A stretch of 64,000 nt of DNA from assembly GCA_950022655.1 (NCBI GenBank), contig OX465587.1:31313716-31377715 (forward strand), given 5' to 3'. A program made the translations under genes and the position numbers. A model generated the notes under the pieces. It was not told where the DNA came from, did not search any database, and saw only the letters and a list, made by a program, of their open reading frames with translations. Each line of letters starts with the position of its first letter. Within the stretch, counting starts at the first letter, position 1. Shown piece by piece: positions 54,303 to 64,000 of this stretch. Source of the DNA: Alentia gelatinosa. Its lineage: Eukaryota > Annelida > Polychaeta > Phyllodocida > Polynoidae.

Positions 54303-54405
54303 CTGAAGCATGGTGTCGGTGAAGACGATCCACAAGATGCCTACTCCGAACTGTAACCCGCATAATCCGCCCATCAGCACCAGCCTCAGCATGGGTAGTG
54401 ACGGC
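54303..54405 (-). CDS. TMEM87: TMEM87 exon: helix 4
   Basis: 103 nt, acceptor gcgttgttgcag, donor GTATAG. Encodes PSLPMLRLVLMGGLCGLQFG then VGILWIVFTDTMLQ, equivalent to the KPRLG...-helix of TMEM87. Confidence 0.92.
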
Positions 54406-55110
54406 CTGCAACAACGCAAGATTATTTTTACACTCTGTATGATTGTGAGTTATTATGATGTTCAAGACCTGTTATATGATGTTCAACTGCTATCTTATGT
54501 GCTATCAAAGTCTAACGACACAAAATCATCTTTATGCTCTGTATGATGGTAATCTATTATGACATTCAAGACCTGCTTTATGATGTTCAAATGTTACCTT
54601 ACATGCTATCAAAATTCAACGATACACGATCATCGTTATTTATTCTGACAAAAAAGACTTGCTATATTATGTTCAACTGCTATCTTATGTATTATTTAAG
54701 TCTAACAATACCTGATTATTTTTACACTCTGTATGATTGTGAGTTATTACAATGTACAAGACCTGCTATATGATGTTCAACTGCTATCTTATGCGCTATC
54801 AAAGTCTAACGACACAAAATCATCTTTATGCTCTGTATGATGGTAATCTATTATGACATTCAAGACCTGCTTTATGATGTTCAAATGTTACCTTACATGC
54901 TATCAAAATTCAACGATACACGATCATCGTTATTTATTCTGACAAAAAAAGACTTGCTATATTATGTTCAACTGCTATCTTATGTATTATTTAAGTCTAA
55001 CAATACCTGATTATTTTTACACTCTGTATGATTGTGAGTTATTCCAATGTACAAGACCTGCTATATGATGTTCAACTGCTATCTTATGTGCTATCAAAGT
55101 CTAACAGCAC
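54406..55110. repeat. About 98-bp satellite in 294-bp higher-order units next to a TMEM87 acceptor
   Basis: Monomers begin with (c/t)tctgtatgatggtaatct or bcattcaagacctgct-like words. Three monomer types alternate, and a full 294-bp period is exact (caaaatcatc at 54521 and 54815). About 2.3 higher-order units. It starts about 13 bp upstream (gene sense) of the exon acceptor. Confidence 0.88.
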
Positions 55111-55344
55111 AAGATCTATCATCACCCTTGAATGATCGTGAGTTATTCTGGACTACAAGACCTGCCGTACTACATTAAAATTTTATCTAGCTATCTTATT
55201 TAGCCATCAAAGTCGAATGATATATTAATTTTACACTCAGCTTGATCTAGAATATTCCGATGTGACAGAAACTGCCATCGTATTCTTAAATGGAGTTTAT
55301 ATGCTTTTATTTAAATATAAATAACATCTGCGAACGTCAAGGCA

Positions 55345-55600
55345 AAGAAAAGTAGGGGACCAGAAAAAACAATCTGAACATGTTTTTTTCATGTATTATT
55401 TACTGCCTCACTGAAAAAATGTGGAAAACACGTGGGTATCAGCCACAATACGTGAAGGTCTATGGGGAGGTGCAAAGCACTGCTACATTGGCGTGAATGA
55501 GGCTCAATAAGTATAATTAGCTTTGTTTTACACAGGGAAAAAACGGATTTCTTTTACTGAACATGAAAAGGTGAATTTCCAAGATAAAAATGGAAGGATG
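55345..55600. mobile_element. CAGGGATGTCAGTT-family copy, diverged
   Basis: ttcatgtattatttactgcc...tcactgaaaaaatgtggaaa, then gtatcagccaca, tgaatgaggctcaataag, gttttacacaggg. These are the same words as in 58242-58501. Confidence 0.5.
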
Positions 55601-56029
55601 GCTCCTCTGAGCGTGTTTGCTACTGTTGCCGAAGTAAACATCACAATTTTGGAGTGTTTCTCTCACTTTGTGATAATTATATTGAGCATACAGTCTTGTA
55701 CCGGGTCTTACCAATTCATTTTCCAATACAAAATAAATACTATAAATAAATAAGGGAAACACAGGACAAGAAAAACAAATAATACAACAGTGTGACGAAC
55801 CGAGGGTATTATTTCCAGTAAATGATTTGAAATATGAGAATCCATACACTTGAAAGTGAAACTCAAAATTATTAAGCTATTGTAGCTGTAAGCCTCATTC
55901 TATTGCTTTATTCATTACTATATATGAATAATAACTAATTTAAAATAAACAAACAATAGAACCCCGTTAAGTGAGGAACCTTCCTTTCCGGACCAAATTG
56001 GTTTAGAAAGTTGCTACATTTAACAAGCT

Positions 56030-56230
56030 ACAAAACATAGAAAACACATCAATGTTGGCCATGGAATGGGCCTGAGATGTGTGTGTGTGGGGGGGGGGGG
56101 AGTGTTAAACAAATGTTTTATTGGCGAGAATGAGGCTCGATTTATATTGTCTTTGTTTACAAGAAATATAATTTCAAAAACAGGAAATAAAACCAAGGCT
56201 TTCAATGGAAAAGTAGGAAACTACCATCTC
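56030..56230. mobile_element. CAGGGATGTCAGTT-family copy, diverged
   Basis: catagaaaacacatcaatg, ggccatggaatgggcc, gagaatgaggctcgatttat, tttgtttacaagaaatat, ggaaactaccatctctgg. Contains a (GT)nGn run at about 56078-56102. Confidence 0.5.
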
Positions 56231-56431
56231 TGGATGACATGACTTTTTAAGAAAAATTAAAAATAAATTTATTTTTTAATTTGGTCCCAACAAGGTACTT
56301 AAATTTTCAAATTTTTTTTCAAGGTAGCATCGACTTGTGATAGAGGTGTTACAGCCACGTCTACATAATAGTTCTCAACAGTGTTCTAGTGTATATAACG
56401 AGTGGAGAAGGCGAACAGAAAGGTGACTTAC

Positions 56432-56531
56432 ACATTGATGCCGTAGCCGGTGCTCACCACCAGCAGGATGTAGTTGAGAAAAGACATCTGCACTACAGCG
56501 AGCACGCGCGCAAACCACACAATCAACATGA
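56432..56531 (-). CDS. TMEM87: TMEM87 exon: helix 3
   Basis: 100 nt, acceptor cttgttttgtag, donor GTAAGT. Encodes MLIVWFARVLAVVQMSFLNY then ILLVVSTGYGIN; the S-x-GYGI end is the family motif. Confidence 0.93.
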
Positions 56532-57560
56532 CTACAAAACAAGGAGAGGCATGCGTATGTCACAGCGCGGTCTCGCCTAGTACGACAATATCAATACATG
56601 CACTGTGCGAGTGGTGGTTTTCTGCGGGTGTACGATAAGGAAATAACAAAATACCATGAAAAAGTGCCAGTATTTTTGGGGTGGGTACTGTATATTTTAA
56701 ATAAAACAAAAATTTAACTGAATTTTTGGCTTAAAAAAAATTGTGAAGAAAATCGGCCTGATTGCAAAGAAAATCTCGAAAGTAGAGAAAGTTAAGTCTT
56801 AAAAATAGCTGAAAATTCTCTAAATCCTTTTCATCTCCACTTTTTCCTATGGTAAAATTCAGTATACCCTAAAAACCGAAATACCTAGAAAAAGAATGTA
56901 ACGTCAGTTCTGATTGGATATAAATGGCAAGGAATAAGCGTTTGTTATAAGGGAAACTAATAAAAATACCTGTTACATTAAATCTTCCACTCTTTGAGGA
57001 ATGTTCACGAATCATGCACAAAAACACAGCGTACAACAAACTGAAAATACACTTTGACTTTGGATACCTCTATCAATTAACATCTATTATCAGCTAGGAT
57101 AAAATCTAACTTTCTGTTTGTGCCATACCTTACGAACCTTTATGTAGTAAATTGGCACGAACTATAACATGACACTTTAAATGAAATGTGCTGGATGGTG
57201 AAGAGAGTAAAATACGATATATTCTAATCTAACCTGATGCAATGTGGAATATTTATAAGAAAAAAAGACATAAATCTGATGTAACAATAGAAATCCCATC
57301 AATATCTTTATAACGTGCTAAAACAAGAAGATGCATGCTCTAGTACTAAAACCTATTAATGTTGCATTACCATAAAAAGTGAAAACTAGTTGAAATATCA
57401 CTATATTTCATTCAGTACCTGAATCCTTATTGGCTGAAAAAATACAAAATTTATTGAACTGTGAAATATCCAAATTAAAAAGATATAGCAAAGTGGATTT
57501 CTAAACAATTGTCTTGTGAATAGATTCTGTTCCTGAATCTGACTTTGGGAATTGTGAGAT
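56532..57560. other. Intron sequence, nothing recognised
   Basis: AT-rich unique-looking sequence without exon-like segments. Confidence 0.35.
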
Positions 57561-57567
57561 AATATCA

Positions 57568-57865
57568 TAAAACTGGATGAGTTTCAGTCTTGACCACCGT
57601 ATGCCACGACTGGAGTTTGGCATAGTGACTTCATGAGGCGAAGCCGAGTGAAGTCCAGAGCCAAAACTCCAGGAGTGGCATGCGGTGGCCAAGATTAAAA
57701 CGAATCAGGTTTTGATTTTATCCTACCCAGTCTCCTCGATTTTGGAATATTACGTGATTGCAATTCTGTATGCCACTAGTGGCATATAAAACTCCGTATG
57801 CCAGTCAGCGTGGCATACGGAAACTCAATGTTAAGCTTATGGGATTTTATATTAGGGGTAGGATG
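57568..57865. mobile_element. Palindromic MITE, gccaccgtatgcc family, copy 2
   Basis: Near-identical to 27737-28030, including ccacgactggagtttggc, tcatgaggcgaagccgag, gtggccaagattaaaa and the right half (gccagtcagcgtggcatacg, ttatattaggggtaggat). Confidence 0.75.
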
Positions 57866-58241
57866 GATAAACCATTATATGTACGTAAAAATAATCATAC
57901 ACACTACCTAAACATATAAGTAATACAGCTTAATACATTAAAACATTTTTATAATTGTATTATATCATATCTTCTATACATATGCACTGTTGAATAAAGT
58001 AACAATTACTGGTAAGTTGTTATGGGTGAATTCATATTCTAGCTGTTTTACGATACACAATATATCTATTTCGTTGTGTTTTAGCTCCATCTGGCAAACC
58101 TTGAAGAAGACTTTGTTTCTTCTTTGAGGTCAGTAAGACTGGCAGTTTTGTATCCCCTTCCTACATTTCCATATACGATTTGATTGAGGTATCATAATAT
58201 ACCGTTTAGAGAATCACCTCTTTAACGAGGCATGAGGAAGT

Positions 58242-58501
58242 ACAGAGTTATCAGTTGGGGTCATAAAAAAAAAGTAGACATATTTTTCATGTGGAATTTG
58301 CTGCCTCAGAGAGACCAAGAAAACATGGAAAACAGATTGGTATCAGCCATAGCATAAGGCTGAGGGAGGTCAAACCAACGTTTTCCTGCATGAATGAGTC
58401 TAAATTATCATTATCCTTGTTTTATACAAAAAAAATAAAATTCTATATACTGAAAATAAAAAAGTTTATTTCCATGGAAACTTGGGAAACTGCCATCCCT
58501 G
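58242..58501. mobile_element. CAGGGATGTCAGTT-family copy
   Basis: cagagttatcagttggggtc at the left and ggaaactgccatccctg at the right give diverged inverted ends. Interior wording is shared with 55345-55600 and 63793-64000. Confidence 0.6.
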
Positions 58502-58641
58502 AAAGAAGATGCAAATTTTTTTATATTAAGTTTTTTTGGGGGGGAGGGTTGGGGGGTTTGGGGGTGGATGGGTAAGTTGAGCCAGGAGAGTAAGGACCCT
58601 CCAGGAAGAGTCAACAGAATCAGCAAGAAGGCAGTACTCAC

Positions 58642-58704
58642 CACTGTTACCGCTGGAGTTCTCAGAGGCGTACTGGACGAACATCAACGTGTGACTCATG
58701 GCAC
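58642..58704 (-). CDS. TMEM87: TMEM87 exon: lumenal/cytosolic loop after helix 2
   Basis: 63 nt, acceptor tctcgttgtgaag, donor GTGAGT. Encodes AMSHTLMFVQYASENSSGNS. Matches the position of the K-x-x-F-Y-A-E-F-x-N segment of vertebrate TMEM87. Confidence 0.9.
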
Positions 58705-59345
58705 CTTCACAACGAGAAACGGTGAGAAAGAGACGATTCAATATCAAATTACAGTCCTTGGAAATCAACTACAGGTTATTAACAATTACAGATTACAGTG
58801 TCATGAACGCATTAATCACTTATTTAAGGTCTGGTTTCAGTTCAATGAGTTTTACTCCGATGTTGACCTGGGATCTTTCCGGCTCGGTCTGGACCCGCAC
58901 TTTATTAGGGGTCAGTATTTACACCCGGCCATCGGCGGTGGCAGTCCTTCGATGTTACATAACTTTTTGGGGGGCTTACATGATATTATGATCGTTTTAC
59001 ACAAGGAATTAATAGGTTACAGTATCATGATGCAATTTTTAGTAATTCACAACGATAAAGTATGGTTTGTGAACGTGGTGTTGGGAAGGCGACTATAAAA
59101 AATGAAATTCGGAAGGATGCTACGTTTTGTATTTATAAACAATTTTATAGAATAATATCAATAAATTCACATTCAGCGATTCGTCCCTATAGGCTAATCA
59201 TGAAAAGAGAGTTCTGTCAATTAATACCAGGAGACTGCCCCTTTTAGTGTCTATGCAGACACATTGGATCTAGAATACAGTCTAAGCACAGATTGATGTC
59301 CATTATAAAGTGAAAGTTTGAAACTGATGTAAAAAGAATGCTAAC
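58705..59345. other. Intron sequence with an unrelated open frame
   Basis: A plus-strand frame at 58568-59098 (176 codons) crosses the real minus-strand exon. Two internal repeats (caattacagattacagtgtcatga at about 58785 and aggttacagtatcatgatgc at about 59012) are seen. I do not call it a gene. Confidence 0.35.
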
Positions 59346-59466
59346 CCGTGACTGCGACGAGACCCATGCCGACATGGATCTTGAGCGTGAAGCGGTGTGA
59401 GCGAGCCCAGGTGAGGATCCAGGCCGTGGAGAGGATGAGGTATAGCAGCGCCATCACTCCGTTATA
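59346..59466 (-). CDS. TMEM87: TMEM87 exon: helices 1-2
   Basis: 121 nt, acceptor gtatatttacag, donor GTTAGC (weaker than its neighbours). Encodes YNGVMALLYLILSTAWILTW, ARSHRFTLK, IHVGMGLVAVT: helix 1, a basic loop and helix 2. Confidence 0.93.
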
Positions 59467-60215
59467 CTGTAAATATACGATACAACATACTGAGTTACGA
59501 CATAGCAATAAAGTTATCTATGCACCATCACCCCATTATACTGTAAATAGACAATACAATATACTGAGATACAACATATCAATCATCAATCACTATCACT
59601 GCACAAAAACCACCAGTTTATTTGTATATACGCCATCGTGTAAGTGCATGTATCGGCTGTATATTTCCTCTTCTATACGTCAGCGTAAAGGCTGTATTTG
59701 CTACAAAGTGTATATGAAGAGAAATATCATGTGCGGGACATGTATACACCGGTCGTATACATTTTACACGTCTATAGATGAGGCATATACAAAACCGAAA
59801 GTAGGACTACATTGTATATGCAAAATCATACCTATGTACGCCGGGTGTATACATATATAAACTGGTGGTTTTCACGCAGTGTTTATCTTGAGCCTGTCGC
59901 CTCATTCATATCACTCTGCATCAAACTCGTGGAGAATGATGACTTTCACCAAAATGACTGATTGTACTAGGAATTTGACAGAATCAGGTCTATGAAGTGC
60001 AGAAAAAAGAAGATTCGACAAAATGGTCGGGTGAAGTTCAATCGGTGTTGATCGGTGATGTACGTGGTCACACCAAAGAAAAAAATACTAGACTGGAGAT
60101 TTGAGACTACATTAGTGAACAAAAAACATAATAAAACATACCACAGTATAATCTACAGAAAACCAGCTTACTACATGACCCTGTCTAAGTTTAAGGTTTA
60201 CCGATGAGAACTTAC
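59467..60215. other. Intron sequence with a 60-bp duplication and a palindrome
   Basis: A diverged copy of cgccatcactccgttatactgt (59450) lies at about 59526 (caccatcaccccattatactgt): exon 5' end plus acceptor plus intron, duplicated once about 75 bp away. From about 59605, aaccaccagtttatttgtat pairs with its complement at about 59855-59870, forming a 270-bp foldback. Confidence 0.55.
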
Positions 60216-60277
60216 GGGCAGTAGAGGCCAGTCGATGGCGGAGAGATATCCATACAAACTGTGCATCTGGACCGTGA
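60216..60277 (-). CDS. TMEM87: TMEM87 exon: entry to helix 1
   Basis: 62 nt, acceptor ttgtgttttcag, donor GTAAGT. Encodes TVQMHSLYGYLSAIDWPLLP. Corresponds to the V-E-M-x-x-x-Y-x-YL-x-x-x-DYPL segment of vertebrate TMEM87A. Confidence 0.92.
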
Positions 60278-61542
60278 CTGAAAACACAAGTAGAGCTCTC
60301 GTAATCCAACAAACTTGAGAATCAATAACAAGAACTAGTCAGACGTCCTAGGTTATTATAACTTTAAGAAGCACTTCTTTTGAAAGGTTGTCATTTTTGT
60401 AACACTCTCTTATTGTCTTGTCAGAATTTACTGTATGTCTATAAATCAGTCTATGTCCAGAGCTGCTGTATGTCAGAAGTAACCTACCATAGAAATGTAA
60501 TGATATTGTTGTGTCCTTGTCCTTGTAATGTCATTGTGTAGGATTTCACCCAGTTTACAGTATTGGGTATCTTCTAACTACTGAGACCTAACTTCTCAAA
60601 TGCTATTAGACGTCTCTAGACCTAATGTTGTAATAGTTTTATGATACTGTTGGATGTCCCAATGTTATTAATGTTCATATCAAAAAGGGCCACTGGTCCG
60701 TAAAAAAACATAGCATCAGCTTTTAAAATTAGCCTTTACACGTCCTTTGATTAGCCTCTTCTCTTGTAAAACTAAGTCATGAATGATTATCCAATATACC
60801 CTTTGTATTCTATTGAAAATTTATCCAGGGATATCTAGATGTATCTCTTCTTCAGAAATAAACGCTGCTATATGAGAAAAAAAACTAAAAAACAAGAACT
60901 AGATACCATAGCTCAAAGTACTACCTCCAGTGAAATGCTACCTTGAAATGTGAATTTCATTTGTTTTTTTTTGTTTGGGTAGTTTAATGTCCAATTGGTT
61001 CAATTAGACTTACTTTAATTTACTTTACTAACATATGTCAATCCTGTTGGGTATGCTGCCTGGTTGATCCAAGTGTCCTATCTTGCCAGCCAGTGTTATG
61101 GAAAACACTGCGCATCGCTGTTGCTTTCTTTAGAAATTTAATCCACTCTCTTTTTTGTAGCCTGACAATGCAACATGGGATTCTTATATCACTCCCAACC
61201 ATGACCATAACCAGGGCAGGCTTGCTGGTTATGACATTATAACTGATGACATTAAAGTTTAAACAGTGCCGAAGTGCTAGAGAATATATTCCCTGATGGG
61301 GCCAAATTCAAGGAAATAAAAGGAATTTTAAGCAGTTATTTAATTTTAATTGTTAGAATGGCACTACGTGGCTAGGCCCAACTGCTCACTGCTAATGTAC
61401 TGGATGTTTTTAAAAAAATCGATTGTTATGCCATGCAAAGGCTAAGGACAATAACATTTGTAAAATTAGGAAACAAAAGACTTATGATAGGTTCAGAGCC
61501 CGGCTTCACACTATGAGACAAATGTAGCCTGAGAACACTCAC
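60278..61542. other. Intron sequence with a possible SINE fragment
   Basis: gggtagtttaatgtccaatt at about 60978 resembles the tail of a SINE seen also at about 39910 and 27355 (gttttacgtccagt). Nothing else recognised. Confidence 0.4.
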
Positions 61543-61639
61543 TCCGCGATTCAAATGTGTCATTCGGGTTCACAGGAACCACGGTCAGCTCAAAGTGGTA
61601 CATCCCGTCCATCCAGGCTGTCGCCACTCGCTGTTTCAT
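61543..61639 (-). CDS. TMEM87: TMEM87 exon: membrane-proximal lumenal strand
   Basis: 97 nt, acceptor atatttgtggcag, donor GTGAGT. Encodes MKQRVATAWMDGMYHFELTV then VPVNPNDTFESR, beta-strand-like sequence of the lumenal domain with an N-D-T sequon. The first 48 nt are copied in the downstream (plus-direction) array. Confidence 0.9.
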
Positions 61640-62225
61640 CTGCCACAAATATAACACGAAGATGTTAGAGAAAGATGCAGTAAACTACAAAGAGGTGAAC
61701 AAGTGAGTTGAAAGTGGTACATCCCGTCCATCCTGTCTGTCGCCACTCGCTGTTTCATCTGCCACATATATAACACGTAGATGTTAGAGAAAGATGCAGT
61801 AAACTACAAAGAGGTGAACAAGTGAGTTCAAAGTGGTACATCCGTCCATCCTGTCTGTCGCCACTCGCTGTTTCATCTGCCACATATATAACACGTAGAT
61901 GTTAGAGAAAGATGCAGTAAACTACAAAGAGGTGAACAAGTGAGTTCAAAGTGGTACATCCGTCCATCCTGTCTGTCACCAATCGCTGTTTTATAAGTCA
62001 CAAATATAACAAGTCAATGTTAGAGAAAGACATGGTAAACTACAGAAAGGTGAACAAGTCAGCTCAAAGTGGTACATCCCCTCCATCCAGGCTGTCGCCA
62101 CTCGCTGTTTTATGTGTCACAAATATAACAGATCTTAGAGAAAGACGCCGCAAACTACAGGGGTGAACAAGTCAGCACAAAGTGGTACATCCCGTCCATC
62201 CACTCGCTGTTTCATCTTTAACAAA
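61592..62225. repeat. 119-bp array copying the 5' half and acceptor of a TMEM87 exon
   Basis: The real exon start lies at 61592-61639. Copies begin at 61711, 61830, 61948, 62066 and 62179 (periods 119, 119, 118, 118, 113). Each contains aaagtggtacatcc...gccactcgctgttt, i.e. 48 exonic bases, the acceptor and about 70 bp of intron. The nearest copies are almost identical to the exon; the outer ones have lost bases. Confidence 0.95.
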
Positions 62226-63458
62226 TTTAACAAGTAGATGTTAGAGAAAGATGTGGGAAGCCACACAGATTATCCGGGTGACACTGCCCTCGAACTATCA
62301 ACAGCTGTCAGTGCCTTACTACAGTTGTCCTGAGAGTCTTGGCATTGGCCACAATCTGTTGTCCGGGGTAGTATGCACACTTGCAGGCTTACTAGAGATT
62401 TTAAGGTCGAAGTGTTTACATAATTTCCTGTGTGGTGTGACACTCACACTTTTAGTGTTATCTTCTCTAGTGACGTAGTTATTTTTTAGTACACATCTTC
62501 TTCGTATGTGACCACATTTTTAAAGACTACTTGGCTCTGACAAATGACAAATGACTATTTACCTCTCCTCGCATATCTGAAAAACTCAGATGACCTGAAG
62601 ATGTTTTGAGCTAAATTAAAAGAATTAAAAAATTACCACATCACATGCCACTCTCCGTGTATATAAAGGACGAGTTCAGTGTGGGTCTGTCTCATATCAT
62701 CCCACTCAAAACAAAAATAACTAAAGCATATCAATTACCTAGAAGAAAACTCATGGGATGAAATTTTATATAGAACTGCATCGAGAATCGTATAAATAGA
62801 CAATACTCCACGAGTTTGGATGGGCCTCCATCGTCATCAAGGCGAAGCCGAGTGACGATTATGGCCCATTCAAAAGAGTGGAATTTTGTGTATTTTACGA
62901 TTCGAGTGCAGTACTGGATTTATCTTACCCTTTTTATGACATTAGATATCATCAAAATTTCACAATAATTAGAATAGACTTGGCAAATCCATATGACGTC
63001 ATCTCAAATTTACTACGCCACGGCCATGGCATAGTATTCTCACTTTACGGGGGTGATCGTTGAGTATCTTTTTCTAATGTTATTCCTATGGCTAAACTTG
63101 TACCAGGGGTGAGATAAAACTCAATACTCAACAGAGTTTGACTGCTACGTAATTCTTCGCTTTGTGAATCACTCTGCGGTCAAATGAGGTGGAGTAAAGA
63201 GAAAGTTATTTTCATTGAGTAGGTTTCTGATTTTACCTCACCTCATATAACATTATTAATTAATAAAATAAATCACCCAACTAGCCATTGAGTATTGGGC
63301 ACACTACCTTCACAGCCGTGGAGGATGAGTTCCTACCATCAAGCCTATAGAGAAAAATTACCGGGGGGAGAAAATATGACTGCCTCAACATTTACTAAAT
63401 CTAGTCCATCACCAGTGAGTGGGACTGCATTTGACATCTCGTTTCAGGGAAGCCTTAC
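62226..63458. other. Intron with a hairpin MITE (62780-62925) and MITE fragments
   Basis: gcatcgagaatcgtataaat / ttttacgattcgagtgca arms and ctccacgagtttggatgggc / gcccattcaaaagagtgga arms flank tcaaggcgaagccgagtgac. At 63104-63115 ggggtgagataaa is a fragment of the TTATCTCACCCC family. Confidence 0.5.
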
Positions 63459-63515
63459 CTCCATCTGTTTACGCGGCGCTCGCTGTACGGTCTCTATCAC
63501 CGGGTGCTCCGCTCC
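63459..63515 (-). CDS. TMEM87: TMEM87 exon: lumenal segment, first in the window
   Basis: 57 nt, phase 0-0, acceptor ttgcccttcag, donor GTAAGG. Encodes GAEHPVIETVQRAPRKQME, which joins in frame to MKQRV. Upstream exons with the rest of the lumenal domain and signal peptide are beyond 64000. Confidence 0.8.
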
Positions 63516-63544
63516 CTGAAGGGCAATCAGAATATTATTATAAT

Positions 63545-64000
63545 TCAGGGATGTGCATGGATAGGTTCAAACCACTGTTTTCTTGGCATGAATGAAGCCA
63601 GATTTATATTACCTTTGCTTTATATAAAGAGAAAAATATTTTGTTTAAATACGGAAATTTTTTTTTTTAATTCAGTGGAAATGTAAAAAAAATTGCCATC
63701 TCGGTACTACATGTATATATTTTGAGACAAAAGTGTTCAATACCCACAAACTACCAATAATAAATGAATAAATGAATTGAGATATACCTAAACAGGGATA
63801 TCAGTTAGGGTCATGAAAAAAAAGAGGAAATATGGGAAATTGTGGAATTCACTACCTCAGAGAGACTGAGAAAATATGGAAAATACATCGATTTTGACCA
63901 TGGAACGGGGCTAGGTGTGTTGGGAGGTTTGAAACATTGTTCATTTGTGTGGATGAGGCCCAATTTATTCTCTATTTCATGAAAAAATTTGAAAACTAAA
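63545..64000. mobile_element. Two CAGGGATGTCAGTT-family copies at the window edge
   Basis: 63545-63703 (agggatgtgcatgg ... attgccatctcgg) and 63793 onward (cagggatatcagttagggtc ... tacctcagagagactgagaa ... gatgaggcccaattta), the second cut by the window end. Confidence 0.5.

Larger units (their letters stand above)
46685..63515 (-). other. TMEM87: TMEM87A/B orthologue, multi-exon gene on the minus strand (5' end outside window)
   Basis: Seven-transmembrane protein of the TMEM87/lung-7TM group, known in vertebrates as a Golgi protein linked to endosome-to-Golgi traffic and, in some studies, to ion conduction or mechanosensing. Twelve exons with matching GT-AG sites and phases give one continuous frame from GAEHPV to the YAFAP-acidic segment, covering the end of the luminal GOLD-like part, all seven helices and the start of the cytoplasmic tail. 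Diagnostic matches to vertebrate TMEM87 recalled from the family: the Y-x-YL-x-x-x-DWPL entry to helix 1, the GYG end of a helix, DWQMQWV before the last helix, and LMILWRP...QR/SYAFAP at its end. The N-terminal signal peptide and most of the luminal domain lie to the right of the window. The conserved C-terminal -DSDEE- block of vertebrate TMEM87 was not found, so the 3' end is uncertain. The introns are packed with MITEs, a LINE and exon-derived arrays. Confidence 0.9.

Noticed and set aside
58568..59098. 176-codon plus-strand frame
   Set aside because: Runs antisense across a supported TMEM87 exon and through G-rich low-complexity sequence; no domain recognised.

Overview
This window is eukaryotic nuclear DNA from an animal. 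Genes are split into short exons with GT-AG introns and sit in AT-rich sequence packed with non-autonomous transposons. The mix of an intact Ngaro-type retroelement, tRNA-derived SINEs, LINE 3' fragments, many foldback/MITE families, sushi-domain exons and a two-domain chitin-binding-like secreted protein suggests a marine invertebrate. A lophotrochozoan, perhaps a mollusc, is my best guess from the repeat style; the sequence does not prove it.

Layout. 137-5556 is a complete Ngaro/DIRS-type tyrosine-recombinase retrotransposon with split direct repeats A1-ORFs-B1-A2-B2 and open gag-like, RT/RNase H and recombinase frames. 5931-6788 is a TAA-flanked DNA element carrying a solo LTR. 6820-17275 (+) holds the last five recognisable exons of a membrane-anchored sushi (CCP) protein: four sushi exons, all phase 1-1, and a transmembrane exon, separated by MITEs and minisatellites. 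17.3-24.5 kb is a repeat mosaic (79-bp array, LINE, SINE split by a 1.3-kb element). 24807-27083 is a 2.3-kb foldback element. 30514-31395 (+) is an intronless gene for a secreted basic protein with two six-cysteine domains. 31.4-44.9 kb is mostly repeats. 46.7-63.5 kb (-) holds 12 well-supported exons, plus a doubtful terminal one, of a TMEM87A/B orthologue (Golgi seven-helix membrane protein); its 5' end lies beyond the right edge.

The most striking pattern is that intronic tandem arrays are anchored on exon-intron junctions. At six junctions in the two genes, a few to about 50 exonic bases plus the splice site and flanking intron have been amplified, leaving rows of decoy donors or acceptors; one further array abuts an exon. 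A second pattern is that all four sushi exons have a MITE end within about 13-31 bp of their 3' splice site.

All calls come from reading the sequence. Family names rest on motif recognition, not on searches.
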